Of a stretch of DNA of 64,000 bases, positions 8,526-16,933 are shown in pieces. The notes beneath the pieces were generated by a model. It ran no database searches, was not told the DNA's origin, and worked only from the letters and a program-made list of their open reading frames with translations. The stretch lies in contig NZ_CP097263.1 in assembly GCF_028622115.1 (NCBI RefSeq), positions 4,402,001 through 4,466,000 of the forward strand. The letters are read 5' to 3'. Numbering within the stretch: position 1 is the stretch's first letter; every line of letters starts with the position of its first letter. The translations under genes and the position numbers were made by a program. The DNA is from Kutzneria chonburiensis (GTDB taxonomy: Bacteria > Actinomycetota > Actinomycetes > Mycobacteriales > Pseudonocardiaceae).

Positions 8526-11252
8526 ATGACGTCGAGGCTGGTGGAGCGGCTGCGGGCCGAGGTGGACGGCGACGTGCTGGCCGATGCCGGGACACGGGCG
8601 ATGTACGCGGCGGACGCGTCCAACTACCGGCACGTGCCGCTGGTGGTGGTCCGGCCGCGCACGGTCGACGCGGCGGTGGCGGCGGTCGGCGTGGCCGCTG
8701 AGCTGGGCGTGTCGATCACCGGGCGGGGCGCGGGCACGAGCATCGCCGGCAATGCCTGTGGCGAGGGCATGGTGCTCGACTTCGCCCGTCACCTGAATCA
8801 GGTGCTGGAGGTCGACGCGGGTTCGCGGACGGCACGGGTGCAGCCGGGAGTGGTGCCGGACGTGCTCAACCGCGCGGCGGGGCAGCACGGCCTGCACTTC
8901 GCGCCCGATCCGTCGACCCACAGCCGCTGCACGATCGGCGGGATGATCGGCAACAACGCCTGCGGGGCGCACTCGGTGGCGTGGGGGAAAACCGTGGACA
9001 ACGTCGAGTCGCTGGACGTGCTGCTGCCGGACGGGCGGCGTTTCGAGGCGGGGACCGGCGAGAGTCCCGTGCACGGCGAGCTGCGGGCGTTGCGGGATGA
9101 CGTCATGGCGGCGGTGCGGACGGGGTTCCCGAGGATTCCGCGGCGGGTGTCGGGCTACAACCTCGACCAGCTGTTGCCGGAGAACGGCTTTCACGTGGGA
9201 CGGGCGCTGGTCGGCAGCGAGGGCACCTGCGTGACGGTGCTCGGGGCGACGGTTCGCCTGGTTCCCCTGCCCTCGTCGCGGTCGTTGGTGGTGCTGGGTT
9301 TCTCGGACACCTATGCGGCGGCCGATCAGGTGGTGGCGCTGCTGTCGCTGGACGTGCTGGCGATCGAGGGCGTCAACGAGGACATCGTGTCGATCCTGCG
9401 GCAGCGCAAGCCGGGGACGCCGGGCCTTCGGGCGCTGCCGGCCGGGCGGAGCTGGCTGTTCGTGGAGACGGTCGATCCGGCCGCGGTCGTGAAGGCGATG
9501 CCGGGTGCGGTGGGATCCGTAGTCGTGACGGATCCGGCGCGGACGCGGGAGCTGTGGCGGATCCGGGAGGACGGGGCGGGGTTGTTGACCCGGACGGCCG
9601 ATGGCGCCGAGGCGTGGTCGGGGTGGGAGGACGCCGCCGTGCCGCCTTCCCGGCTGGGCGCGTACCTGCGGGACTTCGACCAGCTGCTGGGGCGGCATGG
9701 CCGGCGGGGGCCGACGTATGGGCATTACGGGGATGGCTGCCTGCACGTGCGGATCGATTTCGACCTTGCCGGGCCGGGGTATCGGTCCTTCATGGAGGAA
9801 GCCGCCGATCTCGTTGTGTCGCACGGGGGATCGCTGTCCGGCGAGCACGGTGACGGGCAGGCACGGTCGGAGTTGTTGCCGCGCATGTACTCCCCCGAGA
9901 TCATGGCCGCCTTCAGCCGGTTCAAGTCGATCTTCGATCCGCGCGGGCTGATGAATCCGGGGCGGATCGTGGATCCGCTGCCGTTGGACGCCGATCTTCG
10001 TGTTGTTGTTGCCCCGGCTCGGATTCCGGTGCGAACTTCGTTGGCGTTGCATGCCGATCAGGGAGACTTGGCGGCGGCTTCGCGGCGATGCGTTGGTGTC
10101 GGCAAGTGTTTGACGACGTCCGGTGGCGTGATGTGCCCGAGTTATCGGGCCACCCGGGAGGAGAAGCATTCCACCCGCGGCCGGGCACGTCTCCTGTTCG
10201 ACATGCTCAACGGTTCCGTTGTGCGGGACGGTTGGCGGTCGGCCGAGGTTCGCGAGGCGCTGGACTTGTGCTTGTCCTGCAAGGGATGCAAGCGGGACTG
10301 TCCGGTCGACGTGGACATGGCCACCTACAAGGCCGAGTTCCTGCACCAGCACTATCGTGGCCGTCTGCGGCCGATGTCCCACTACTCCATGGGTTTTCTC
10401 CCACTCTGGTTGGCCCTGGCTCCCGGCCTTGTCCGGGCTTTGGGCGACCGCCGAGTGGTGAAACGCTTGGGCGGCATCGATCCTCGGCGCTCGATGCCTT
10501 CCGTTGCCGCCGGGTCGTTCCGCTCGCAGTTCAAGGGTTCCGGCGTCGGCGAGCCCGTCGTGCTGTTCACCGACACCTTCACCGACCATTTCGACCCCCA
10601 GGTCGGCCTCGACGCCGTGACCGTGCTGGAACACCTGGGGTTCAGCGTCTCCTTGCCCCGCAAGCGAGTCTGTTGTGGACTGACGTGGATGTCCACCGGC
10701 CAGCTCGGGGTCGCCCGGCGGGTCCTCCGCCGCACGGCTCGTGTGCTGGACGGCTCCACGACCCCGGTCGTCGGCCTCGAACCCAGCTGCACCGCTTTCC
10801 TGCGCAATGACGCCCTGGAGCTGACGTCCGATCCGGCAGTTGGCCGCCTCGCTGAACGTGTCCGCACCTTCGCCGAACAGATCGCCCCGGTGGTCGGGCC
10901 TTTGGGCGCGACCAAGGCGGTCATGCAGCCCCACTGCCACCAGTACGCCGAACTCGGCCTCGACGCCGACCGTTCCGTCATGCAGACCGCTGGTGTCGAC
11001 GCCACGGTCCTCGACGCCGGCTGCTGCGGTCTCGCCGGCAACTTCGGCTTCGAGGCCGGCCACTACGACGTCTCCGTGGCCGTGGCCGAACAGGCGCTGC
11101 TGCCGGCCGTGCGCGCCACCTCCGACCCGATCCTGGCCGACGGCTTCAGCTGCCGCACCCAACTCCGTCAGCTCACCGACCGCGACCCCGTCCACCTGGC
11201 TACTCTGCTGGCTTCGATGATCGATCGGCCGCACCACCCTAAGCGGATGTAA
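8526..11252 (+). CDS. FAD-linked oxidase / Fe-S cysteine-rich fusion (D-2-hydroxyacid dehydrogenase-like)
   Basis: A fusion of about 908 residues. Residues about 20-250 form a PCMH-type FAD-binding domain (SITGRGAGTSIAGNACGEG; NNACGAHSVAWG). A GlcD-type FAD-oxidase C domain follows to about 490 (GHYGDGCLHVRIDFDL; GSLSGEHGDGQAR). Two ferredoxin-like clusters follow: CVGVGKCLTTSGGVMCPSY and CLSCKGCKRDCP. The C-terminal part is a CCG/heterodisulfide-reductase-like domain (KRVCCGLTW; LDAGCCGLAGNFG). This architecture matches D-lactate or D-2-hydroxyglutarate dehydrogenases (Ydij/Dld-like) that feed electrons to the respiratory chain. The ATG at 8526 is preferred; a GTG at 8517 is in frame. The downstream organic-acid permease and sensing genes suggest a common carboxylate substrate. 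Confidence 0.88.
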   Translation: MTSRLVERLRAEVDGDVLADAGTRAMYAADASNYRHVPLVVVRPRTVDAAVAAVGVAAELGVSITGRGAGTSIAGNACGEGMVLDFARHLNQVLEVDAGSRTARVQPGVVPDVLNRAAGQHGLHFAPDPSTHSRCTIGGMIGNNACGAHSVAWGKTVDNVESLDVLLPDGRRFEAGTGESPVHGELRALRDDVMAAVRTGFPRIPRRVSGYNLDQLLPENGFHVGRALVGSEGTCVTVLGATVRLVPLPSSRSLVVLGFSDTYAAADQVVALLSLDVLAIEGVNEDIVSILRQRKPGTPGLRALPAGRSWLFVETVDPAAVVKAMPGAVGSVVVTDPARTRELWRIREDGAGLLTRTADGAEAWSGWEDAAVPPSRLGAYLRDFDQLLGRHGRRGPTYGHYGDGCLHVRIDFDLAGPGYRSFMEEAADLVVSHGGSLSGEHGDGQARSELLPRMYSPEIMAAFSRFKSIFDPRGLMNPGRIVDPLPLDADLRVVVAPARIPVRTSLALHADQGDLAAASRRCVGVGKCLTTSGGVMCPSYRATREEKHSTRGRARLLFDMLNGSVVRDGWRSAEVREALDLCLSCKGCKRDCPVDVDMATYKAEFLHQHYRGRLRPMSHYSMGFLPLWLALAPGLVRALGDRRVVKRLGGIDPRRSMPSVAAGSFRSQFKGSGVGEPVVLFTDTFTDHFDPQVGLDAVTVLEHLGFSVSLPRKRVCCGLTWMSTGQLGVARRVLRRTARVLDGSTTPVVGLEPSCTAFLRNDALELTSDPAVGRLAERVRTFAEQIAPVVGPLGATKAVMQPHCHQYAELGLDADRSVMQTAGVDATVLDAGCCGLAGNFGFEAGHYDVSVAVAEQALLPAVRATSDPILADGFSCRTQLRQLTDRDPVHLATLLASMIDRPHHPKRM

Positions 11253-11305
11253 AGCGTTGGCCGCCGGCCTTGTCGCGGAGTGCTTTCGACCCGACATTGG
11301 CCCAC

Positions 11306-12595
11306 ATGACTGTGAACGTCAACGAGGACGTGCGGCCGCGGCGAGGCGTGATCGGCAACGTGCTGCGCGGGTCCATCGGCAATCTGATCGAATGGTACGA
11401 CTGGTACGCGTACACCGCGTTCAGCCTGTACTTCGCCAAGGTGTTCTTCCCGGCGGGCGACTCCACCGCCCAGCTGCTCAACACCGCGGGCGTGTTCGCG
11501 GTCGGCTTCCTGATGCGGCCCATCGGCGGCTGGATCATGGGCCGCTACGCCGACCGGCACGGCCGCCGGGCGGCCCTGACGTTATCGGTGGCGATGATGG
11601 CGCTCGGGTCGCTGGTCATCGCCTGTACCCCCGGGTACGCCTCCATCGGGGTGGCCGCCCCCTTGCTGCTGGTGGTCGCACGGCTGACCCAGGGCATCTC
11701 GGTCGGCGGCGAGTACGCGACCTCGGCCACGTACCTGTCCGAGGTGGCGACGCCGGGCAAACGGGGCTACTACTCGAGTTTCCAGTACGTCACGCTGACC
11801 GCCGGGCAGCTGGTGGCGCTGGGCGTGCAGATCATCCTGCAGAACACGTTGTCGTCGGCCGAGATGGCGTCGTGGGGCTGGCGGATCGCCTTTGTCATCG
11901 GAGCTTTCGGCGCGGTCATCGTGATGTACCTGCGGGCGACCATGGACGAGTCGGAGGCGTACCTCAGCCAGTCGTCGGGCGAGCGGGGCAGCCTGCGGGT
12001 GCTGCTCCAGCACCCCAAGGAGTGCCTGCTGGTGTGCGGGCTGACCCTGGGCGGCACGGTCGCGTTCTACACCTACACGACGTACCTCCAGAAGTTCATG
12101 GTCAACACCAGCAAGATCGACATCAACACGGTGACCTGGGTGAACTTCCTGGCACTGCTGGCTTTCGTGGTGATCCAGCCGCTGGCCGGCGCGCTGTCCG
12201 ACCGGATCGGCCGCCGCCCGCTGCTGCTGTTCTTCGGCATCGCCGGCACTCTGCTCACCGTGCCGCTGCTGTCGGTGCTGGCCGGCACCCGCACCCCGGC
12301 GCTGGCCTTCCTGATCATGCTCGGCTCGCTGGTGATCGTCACCGGGTACACGTCGATCAACGCCATCGTCAAGGCCGAGCTGTTCCCGACCAACGTGCGG
12401 GCCATGGGCGTCGGGCTGCCGTACGCGCTGACCGTGGCGATCTTCGGCGGCACCGCCGAGTACGTCGCGCTCTGGCTCAAGCAGGCCGGCCACGAGACGG
12501 TCTTCTACTACTACGTCGCCGGGTGCATTCTGGTGTCCCTGATCGTGTATGCGGTGATGCGGGAAACCACCAAGGAATCCACGCTGGATGGTTAG
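11306..12595 (+). CDS. MFS metabolite/H+ symporter (KgtP/ShiA-like MHS family)
   Basis: A 429-residue, 12-helix permease of the metabolite:H+ symporter family, which imports alpha-ketoglutarate, citrate, shikimate or proline-like acids. The family start GNLIEWYDWYAY is in helix 1, followed by the loop 2-3 motif GRYADRHGRRAAL and GISVGGEYATSATYLSE around helix 4-5. A mid-protein GRRPLLLFFG repeats the MFS loop motif. The ATG at 11306 is chosen over an upstream TTG because the protein then fits the family. It contains one TTA leucine codon (11582-11584). Its stop abuts the GTG of the response regulator, so permease, regulator, kinase and TAXI protein look like one operon. Confidence 0.92.
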   Translation: MTVNVNEDVRPRRGVIGNVLRGSIGNLIEWYDWYAYTAFSLYFAKVFFPAGDSTAQLLNTAGVFAVGFLMRPIGGWIMGRYADRHGRRAALTLSVAMMALGSLVIACTPGYASIGVAAPLLLVVARLTQGISVGGEYATSATYLSEVATPGKRGYYSSFQYVTLTAGQLVALGVQIILQNTLSSAEMASWGWRIAFVIGAFGAVIVMYLRATMDESEAYLSQSSGERGSLRVLLQHPKECLLVCGLTLGGTVAFYTYTTYLQKFMVNTSKIDINTVTWVNFLALLAFVVIQPLAGALSDRIGRRPLLLFFGIAGTLLTVPLLSVLAGTRTPALAFLIMLGSLVIVTGYTSINAIVKAELFPTNVRAMGVGLPYALTVAIFGGTAEYVALWLKQAGHETVFYYYVAGCILVSLIVYAVMRETTKESTLDG

Positions 12596-13261
12596 GTGGA
12601 GACCGTGCGTGTGCTACTGGTCGAGGACGACGACGGCGTCGGCGACGCCCTGGTCGAGGCGCTGTCGGCGGCCGGCCACCGGCCGACCCGGGCCCGGCGC
12701 GGCGCCGACGCGCTGACCGGGCACCACCAGGCCGACCTGGTGCTGCTCGACCTCGGCCTGCCCGACCTGCACGGCCTTGACGTGCTGCGCAAGCTGCGGA
12801 AGGTCACCGACCTGCCGGTGCTGGTGCTGACCGCGCACGGCGACGAGCGTTCCGTCGTGCGCGGCCTGCGCCTCGGGGCCGACGACTACCTGGTCAAGCC
12901 CGTCCGGCTGGCCGAGCTGCTGGCCCGGATGGAGGCCGTGTCCCGGCGGGCGGCGGCTCGGGCCACGCCGCCGCCGTCCGTCGTGGAGATCGGCGACGTG
13001 CGGATCGACCTTCACGCGCGTCAGGTGTATGTCGCCGGTGCCCTGGTTCCGTTGACCTCCAAGGAGTTCGACGTGCTGGCTGTGTTGGCCGTGCGGCACG
13101 GGGCCGCCGTCAGCCGGCAGCTGCTGATGGACGAGGTGTGGGGCGACGCGTACCTGGCGATCTCGCGGTCGCTGGACGTGCACGTCGCTCAGCTGCGGGC
13201 CAAGCTTCGGCGGCCGGGCCTGCTGACCACCATCCGTAACTTCGGCTACCGGCTCGGTTGA
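12596..13261 (+). CDS. OmpR/TctD-like response regulator
   Basis: A 221-residue two-component regulator. The receiver has E10-D11-D12, the phospho-acceptor Asp52 in LVLLDLGLPDLHGLDVL, and Lys in DDYLVKPVRLAELLARM. The C-terminal winged helix (about 125-220) includes LTSKEFDVLAVLAVRHGAAV, a recognition helix in SRSLDVHVAQLRAKL and the wing TTIRNFGYRLG. The GTG start at 12596 follows the permease stop with no gap, and its own stop is one base before the kinase ATG. This compact arrangement with a transporter and a periplasmic-type binding protein parallels TctD regulators of tricarboxylate uptake, so the permease gene is the likely target. Confidence 0.93.
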   Translation: METVRVLLVEDDDGVGDALVEALSAAGHRPTRARRGADALTGHHQADLVLLDLGLPDLHGLDVLRKLRKVTDLPVLVLTAHGDERSVVRGLRLGADDYLVKPVRLAELLARMEAVSRRAAARATPPPSVVEIGDVRIDLHARQVYVAGALVPLTSKEFDVLAVLAVRHGAAVSRQLLMDEVWGDAYLAISRSLDVHVAQLRAKLRRPGLLTTIRNFGYRLG

Positions 13262-13262
13262 C

Positions 13263-14606
13263 ATGCGCACCCGGTTGTTGGTCGTGCTGCTGGCCTTCTC
13301 CGTCACGGCCGTGGCCGCCTTCGCCTGGCCGCTACTGTTGGTGACCGCCCGGGAGCGGACCCAGCAGCTGTCCATCGGGCGGACCGCCGACCTGGCCCGG
13401 TTCGCCGGGCTGGCCCAGCAGGACGACTCCGCGCAGCTGGTCAGCGAGGTCGACCGGTACAGCGCTCTCTACGGCGAGCCGGTCATCGTCGTCAACGCTT
13501 CGCGGCAGGTGGTCGTCGCCGCCGGGCTGTCCGTCGACGATGTCGCGCCCGTGATCGACGCCGCCTTGCGCAACCAGCCGTTGCCCGCCTTGGACACCGT
13601 GTTGCCCTGGTCCACTTCGGACGTTCTCGTCGCCCGTCCCATCGGCACCGGCTCCCGGGTCATCGGCGCTGTCGTCATGCGGGCCTCGGTGCGTGCCGCC
13701 GCTGCCGACGTCCTTCGCGGTTGGGCGTGGATCCTCTCCGGCGCTTTCGCCGCCCTGGTCGGCTGTGTGCTGTTGGCCCTCGTCGTCGCCCGTTGGGTCC
13801 TTCGGCCGTTGGCCGAGCTCTCCCTCGGCCTCCGCGCCGTCGCCGCCGGCCAGCCCCATGCCCACGTTCGTGGCCGTCTCGGCCCTCGTGAACTCCGTGA
13901 GCTGGCATCGTCGTTCAACCGCATGTCCGACGCCGTCAGCGAGGCCGCCGAGCAGCAGCGCCGCCTCATTTCCGACGCTTCCCACCAGCTCCGCAACCCT
14001 TTGGCCGCACTGCGTCTGCGCGTCGACTCCCTCGCCCCCCGCGTCGTCCCCGCCGGCCAGTCCTCCTACCGCTCCGCCGTTTCCGAGGTGGAGCGTTTGG
14101 AGTCCCTTTTGGACAGTCTGTTGGCCATGGCCCACGCCGAGCACACCGCCACCCGCCTCGCCGCCTCCCCCGACCCTGCCGTCTGCGTGCCGGCCGTAGT
14201 CGTCCTCGAACGCCTTGACGCCTGGTCCATCTCCGCTTCTTCCGCCGGCGTCTCCTTGCTCCCCGGCGACATCGACACCTCTTTCGAGGTCCACTGCCCC
14301 GAGCACGACCTCAGCCAGGTCCTCGACGTCGTCCTCGACAACGCCATCAAGTACGGCGGCACTTCGGTGACCGTGTCGTGCACGCCGTCCGCCATCACCG
14401 TCGTCGACGACGGTCCCGGTTTGTCCGCGGCGGAGATCCCCCTCGCCACCACCCGCTTCTGGCGCTCCCGCCGCGCCGACCACCCCGGAGGCAGCGGCCT
14501 TGGCCTCCCCATCGCCGACCGCCTGATCACCGCGTGGGGCGGCCGTTTGTTGTTGCAGGTCAGCGAACCCTCCGGCCTGGCCGTGATCATCGAGCTGCCG
14601 TCATGA
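13263..14606 (+). CDS. Sensor histidine kinase (TctE-like)
   Basis: A 447-residue membrane kinase. The first transmembrane helix spans about residues 5-27, an extracytoplasmic domain follows to about 150, and a second helix spans about 153-178. A HAMP domain comes next (RPLAELSLGLRAVAAGQ), then the HisKA H-box SDASHQLRNPLAALRLRVDS with its phospho-His. The ATPase domain shows the N-box LDNAIKYGG, G1 in VDDGPGL and G2 in GSGLGLPIADRLI. Its stop overlaps the ATG of the TAXI lipoprotein gene (ATGA). That coupling suggests the extracytoplasmic domain may read the state of the binding protein, but this is inference. Confidence 0.92.
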   Translation: MRTRLLVVLLAFSVTAVAAFAWPLLLVTARERTQQLSIGRTADLARFAGLAQQDDSAQLVSEVDRYSALYGEPVIVVNASRQVVVAAGLSVDDVAPVIDAALRNQPLPALDTVLPWSTSDVLVARPIGTGSRVIGAVVMRASVRAAAADVLRGWAWILSGAFAALVGCVLLALVVARWVLRPLAELSLGLRAVAAGQPHAHVRGRLGPRELRELASSFNRMSDAVSEAAEQQRRLISDASHQLRNPLAALRLRVDSLAPRVVPAGQSSYRSAVSEVERLESLLDSLLAMAHAEHTATRLAASPDPAVCVPAVVVLERLDAWSISASSAGVSLLPGDIDTSFEVHCPEHDLSQVLDVVLDNAIKYGGTSVTVSCTPSAITVVDDGPGLSAAEIPLATTRFWRSRRADHPGGSGLGLPIADRLITAWGGRLLLQVSEPSGLAVIIELPS

Positions 14607-15532
14607 AGCGCCGCGCCTTCCTTGCCGCCTTGGCCGGCGCTCTCGCCGCCGGCTGCACCGCCACGGGGCCCACCCGGTCGCTGACCATCGCCGCCGGCGA
14701 GCCCCAGGGCTTCTATCTCGCCTTCGGCCGTCTGCTGGCCGCCCAGATCAACTCGGCCGAGCCCTGGCTTCAGTGCACCGCCGTGGAGACCACCGCCAGC
14801 CTGGCCAACATCGACCTGCTCCGCACCGGCAAGGCCGACCTCGCCCTCGTGCTCGCCGACGCCGCCCGCGCCGCCGACTCGGCCCAGCCGCCTTTCACCA
14901 CGTCCGTCGACCTGCGAGCCCTCGGCCGCGTGTACGAGAACTATCTACAACTGGTCGTCCTCAACGACTCCCCGTACACCAAACTGTCCGATTTGGACGG
15001 TCACAGCATCTCACTCGGCGCCACCGGCTCCGGCGCATCCCTCACCGGCGACCGCATCATCGCCGCCGCCGGCATCAGTCCCCGTGTGCAGCATCTTCCT
15101 TTGGCCGACGCCGTTTCCGCTCTCTCCGCCCGCGCCATCGACGCCCTGCTCTGGTCCGGCGGCGTCCCCACCCCCGCCCTCGCCACCCTCGACTCCGCCG
15201 TCGGCATCCGCCTACTCCCCCTCGACGGCGTCCTCCCCGCCCTGCGCTCTCGTCACGGTCTGCTGTACGAGCAGCTCCCCGTCCCCTCCGGCGGTTACCG
15301 CTACGTCCACCAGGTCCCCACCATCGGCGTCGCCAACCTCCTCGTCAGCCTCCCCACCCTCCCCGACAACGTCGCCGCCGCCATCGTCGACGTCCTCATC
15401 GACCGCGCCGGCCAACTCGTCCCCCAGGAAGCCATCGGCACGCAGTTCCTCGACATCCAAACCCTCATCGGCACCGCCGACCTGCCCCTGCACCCCGGGG
15501 CGGCCGCCGCGTACCGACGGCATCACGGCTAG
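14603..15532 (+). CDS. TAXI-family solute-binding lipoprotein
   Basis: A 309-residue exported protein. The N-terminus MKRRAFLAALAGALAAGC is a lipoprotein signal with a lipobox (LAAGC, Cys18); the Arg pair also allows Tat export. The mature part is a periplasmic-binding-protein fold of the TRAP-associated TAXI type (IAAGEPQGFYLAFGRLLA; TTASLANIDLLRTGKADLAL; LDGHSISLGATGSGA). TAXI proteins normally deliver substrates to TRAP membrane subunits, but no TRAP membrane gene is nearby. Its ATG overlaps the kinase stop, so it may serve as the extracellular sensor of the kinase, or present substrate to the MFS permease. The unit ends at a strong terminator. Confidence 0.87.
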   Translation: MKRRAFLAALAGALAAGCTATGPTRSLTIAAGEPQGFYLAFGRLLAAQINSAEPWLQCTAVETTASLANIDLLRTGKADLALVLADAARAADSAQPPFTTSVDLRALGRVYENYLQLVVLNDSPYTKLSDLDGHSISLGATGSGASLTGDRIIAAAGISPRVQHLPLADAVSALSARAIDALLWSGGVPTPALATLDSAVGIRLLPLDGVLPALRSRHGLLYEQLPVPSGGYRYVHQVPTIGVANLLVSLPTLPDNVAAAIVDVLIDRAGQLVPQEAIGTQFLDIQTLIGTADLPLHPGAAAAYRRHHG

Positions 15533-15537
15533 GACGT

Positions 15538-15579
15538 CACGTCGTCGAGCGGCGCATGCCTGCGCCGCTCGACGACGTG
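15538..15579. terminator. Strong hairpin between TAXI and ABM-like genes (bidirectional)
   Basis: Perfect 19-bp arms (CACGTCGTCGAGCGGCGCA at 15538-15556 and its complement at 15561-15579) with a 4-base loop. It lies 6 bases after the TAXI stop and 11 bases after the stop of the converging gene, so it can terminate transcription from both sides. Confidence 0.88.
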
Positions 15580-15589
15580 GAGGCCGAGC

Positions 15590-15901
15590 TCAGCCGGCTA
15601 CCGACGGGCTGTACTCACCCACCAGCGTGACGTCGGTGAACTCCGGCGACTCGACGGCACGGCTGGCGAAGTCCTGCTGGAACTCCTTGAACGCGGCCGA
15701 CCGCTGCAAGGGGTTGTCGTCCTCGCTGTCGTACGCCACGAGGTGCACGAACGTGACGCCGTCGGCCAGGCGGAACGTGGCGTAGCGGAAGCCGCCGGGG
15801 TCGTCGGCGTTGAGCTCCCGGTACACCGCCTCGACCAGGCGCTGGTTCTCCTCGGCCGCCTCCGGCGTGGTGCGGTAGCGGACCATCATCGACTTGGGCA
15901 C
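15590..15901 (-). CDS. Small antibiotic-biosynthesis-monooxygenase-like (dimeric alpha/beta barrel) protein
   Basis: A 103-residue protein when started at the GTG at 15901, which has GGGAGG about 5 bases upstream. A longer ATG start at 15928 is possible. The sequence MMVRYRTTPEAAEENQRLVE, then FRYATFRLADGVTFVHLVAYD and FKEFQQDFASRAVESPEFTDV, suits the ferredoxin-like ABM/dabb fold: a small dimeric barrel found in monooxygenases, dehalogenases and proteins of unknown role. No catalytic assignment is possible. It is convergent with the TAXI gene and divergent from the ECF sigma gene. Confidence 0.75.
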   Translation of the reverse strand: MPKSMMVRYRTTPEAAEENQRLVEAVYRELNADDPGGFRYATFRLADGVTFVHLVAYDSEDDNPLQRSAAFKEFQQDFASRAVESPEFTDVTLVGEYSPSVAG

Positions 15902-15950
15902 TGGAACCTCCCGGATCGTGGATTTCACCAGTACCTACCCGCGACACGAA

Positions 15951-15975
15951 CCGGACTCATCGCGATGAGTTCCGG
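15951..15975. promoter_or_regulatory. Palindrome at the 5' end of the ECF sigma gene
   Basis: ACTCATCGCGATGAGT at 15955-15970 is a perfect 16-bp palindrome, extended by CCGG on the left and TCCGG on the right to a near-perfect 25-bp dyad. It overlaps an in-frame ATG (15965) of the sigma gene. It could be an operator for the divergent pair, or mean that translation starts downstream at 15989. The binding protein is unknown. Confidence 0.5.
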
Positions 15976-15988
15976 CGGGACGGCGAGT

Positions 15989-16897
15989 ATGTACGGCGTG
16001 ACGTTCGACCTTGATGCGCATCGGCGGGAGCTGCTGGCGCACTGCTACCGCATGACCGGCTCGGTCACCGACGCCGAGGACCTGGTCCAGGAGACGATGC
16101 TGCGGGCATGGCGGGCCCGTGACGACTTCGACCCCGGACGGGCGTCGCTGCGGACCTGGCTGTACCGGATCGCCACCAACGTGTGCCTGACGGCCCTCGA
16201 ACGCCGCGTGCGACGACCCCTGCCGTCCGGGCTCGCCGGCGCCACGTTCGACCCCGACACCACGCTGGTGCGCAGCCCGGAAGTGCCGTGGCTGCAACCC
16301 ATACCCGACGCCATGATCACCGACCCGGCGTCCATCGTGGCATCGAGAGGCAGCGTCCGGCTGGCGCTCGTCGCCGCCCTGCAACACCTCTCCGCCCGAC
16401 AACGGGCCGTGCTGCTCCTCCGTGACGTCCTCGCCTGGCCCGCCGCCGAGGTCGCGTCCCTGCTCGGCACGTCGGTCGCGGCCGTCAACAGCCTGCTCCA
16501 GCGGGCCCGGACGCAGGTCGCCGACGTCTCCGAGGACACCATCGCCGAGACGCCGGAGCAGCGCGGCGTCCTCGACCGCTTCGCCGCCGCCTTCGAAAAC
16601 TCCGACGCCGCCCTGCTCAGCCGCCTGCTGGCCGAAGAGGTCACGCTGGAGATGCCGCCGCACAGCACCTGGTTCGCCGGCCACCACGCCGTCTCGACCT
16701 TCCTCGGACGAGTGGTCCGGACCGGCTCCTGGCGGCTGCTGCCCACCCGCGCCAACGGCCAGCCGGCCTTCGCCAGCTATCTCGACGGCCACGAGCACGG
16801 CATCACCGTGATTTCGCTGACCGAAGCCCGAATTGACCGTGTTGTGGCGTTCCAGGACCCGGACCTGTTCCGCCGGTTCGACTTCGGTCCTCACTGA
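15989..16897 (+). CDS. ECF sigma factor with C-terminal SnoaL-like domain (SigG/SigJ type)
   Basis: About 302 residues from the ATG at 15989, which gives the family-like start MYGVTFDLDAHRRELLAHCY; an ATG at 15965 is in frame but lies inside a palindrome. Sigma region 2 covers about 5-75 (TGSVTDAEDLVQETMLRAWR; RTWLYRIATNVCL). Region 4 covers about 135-190 (LSARQRAVLLLRDVLAWPAA; VAAVNSLLQRARTQV). The rest (about 205-302) is a SnoaL/NTF2-like domain (ENSDAALLSRLLAEEVTLEM). In this ECF group the C-terminal domain replaces a classical anti-sigma factor as the regulatory element, and no anti-sigma gene is adjacent, which agrees. It probably controls a stress or metabolite response regulon. Confidence 0.9.
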   Translation: MYGVTFDLDAHRRELLAHCYRMTGSVTDAEDLVQETMLRAWRARDDFDPGRASLRTWLYRIATNVCLTALERRVRRPLPSGLAGATFDPDTTLVRSPEVPWLQPIPDAMITDPASIVASRGSVRLALVAALQHLSARQRAVLLLRDVLAWPAAEVASLLGTSVAAVNSLLQRARTQVADVSEDTIAETPEQRGVLDRFAAAFENSDAALLSRLLAEEVTLEMPPHSTWFAGHHAVSTFLGRVVRTGSWRLLPTRANGQPAFASYLDGHEHGITVISLTEARIDRVVAFQDPDLFRRFDFGPH

Positions 16898-16933
16898 AGC
16901 CACAGCGCATCCTGTACCTGTTACGTTCCCGGC

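Noticed and set aside
14603-15532. TRAP transporter
   Set aside because: Only the TAXI-type receptor is present; no DctM/DctQ-type membrane subunit is in the window.
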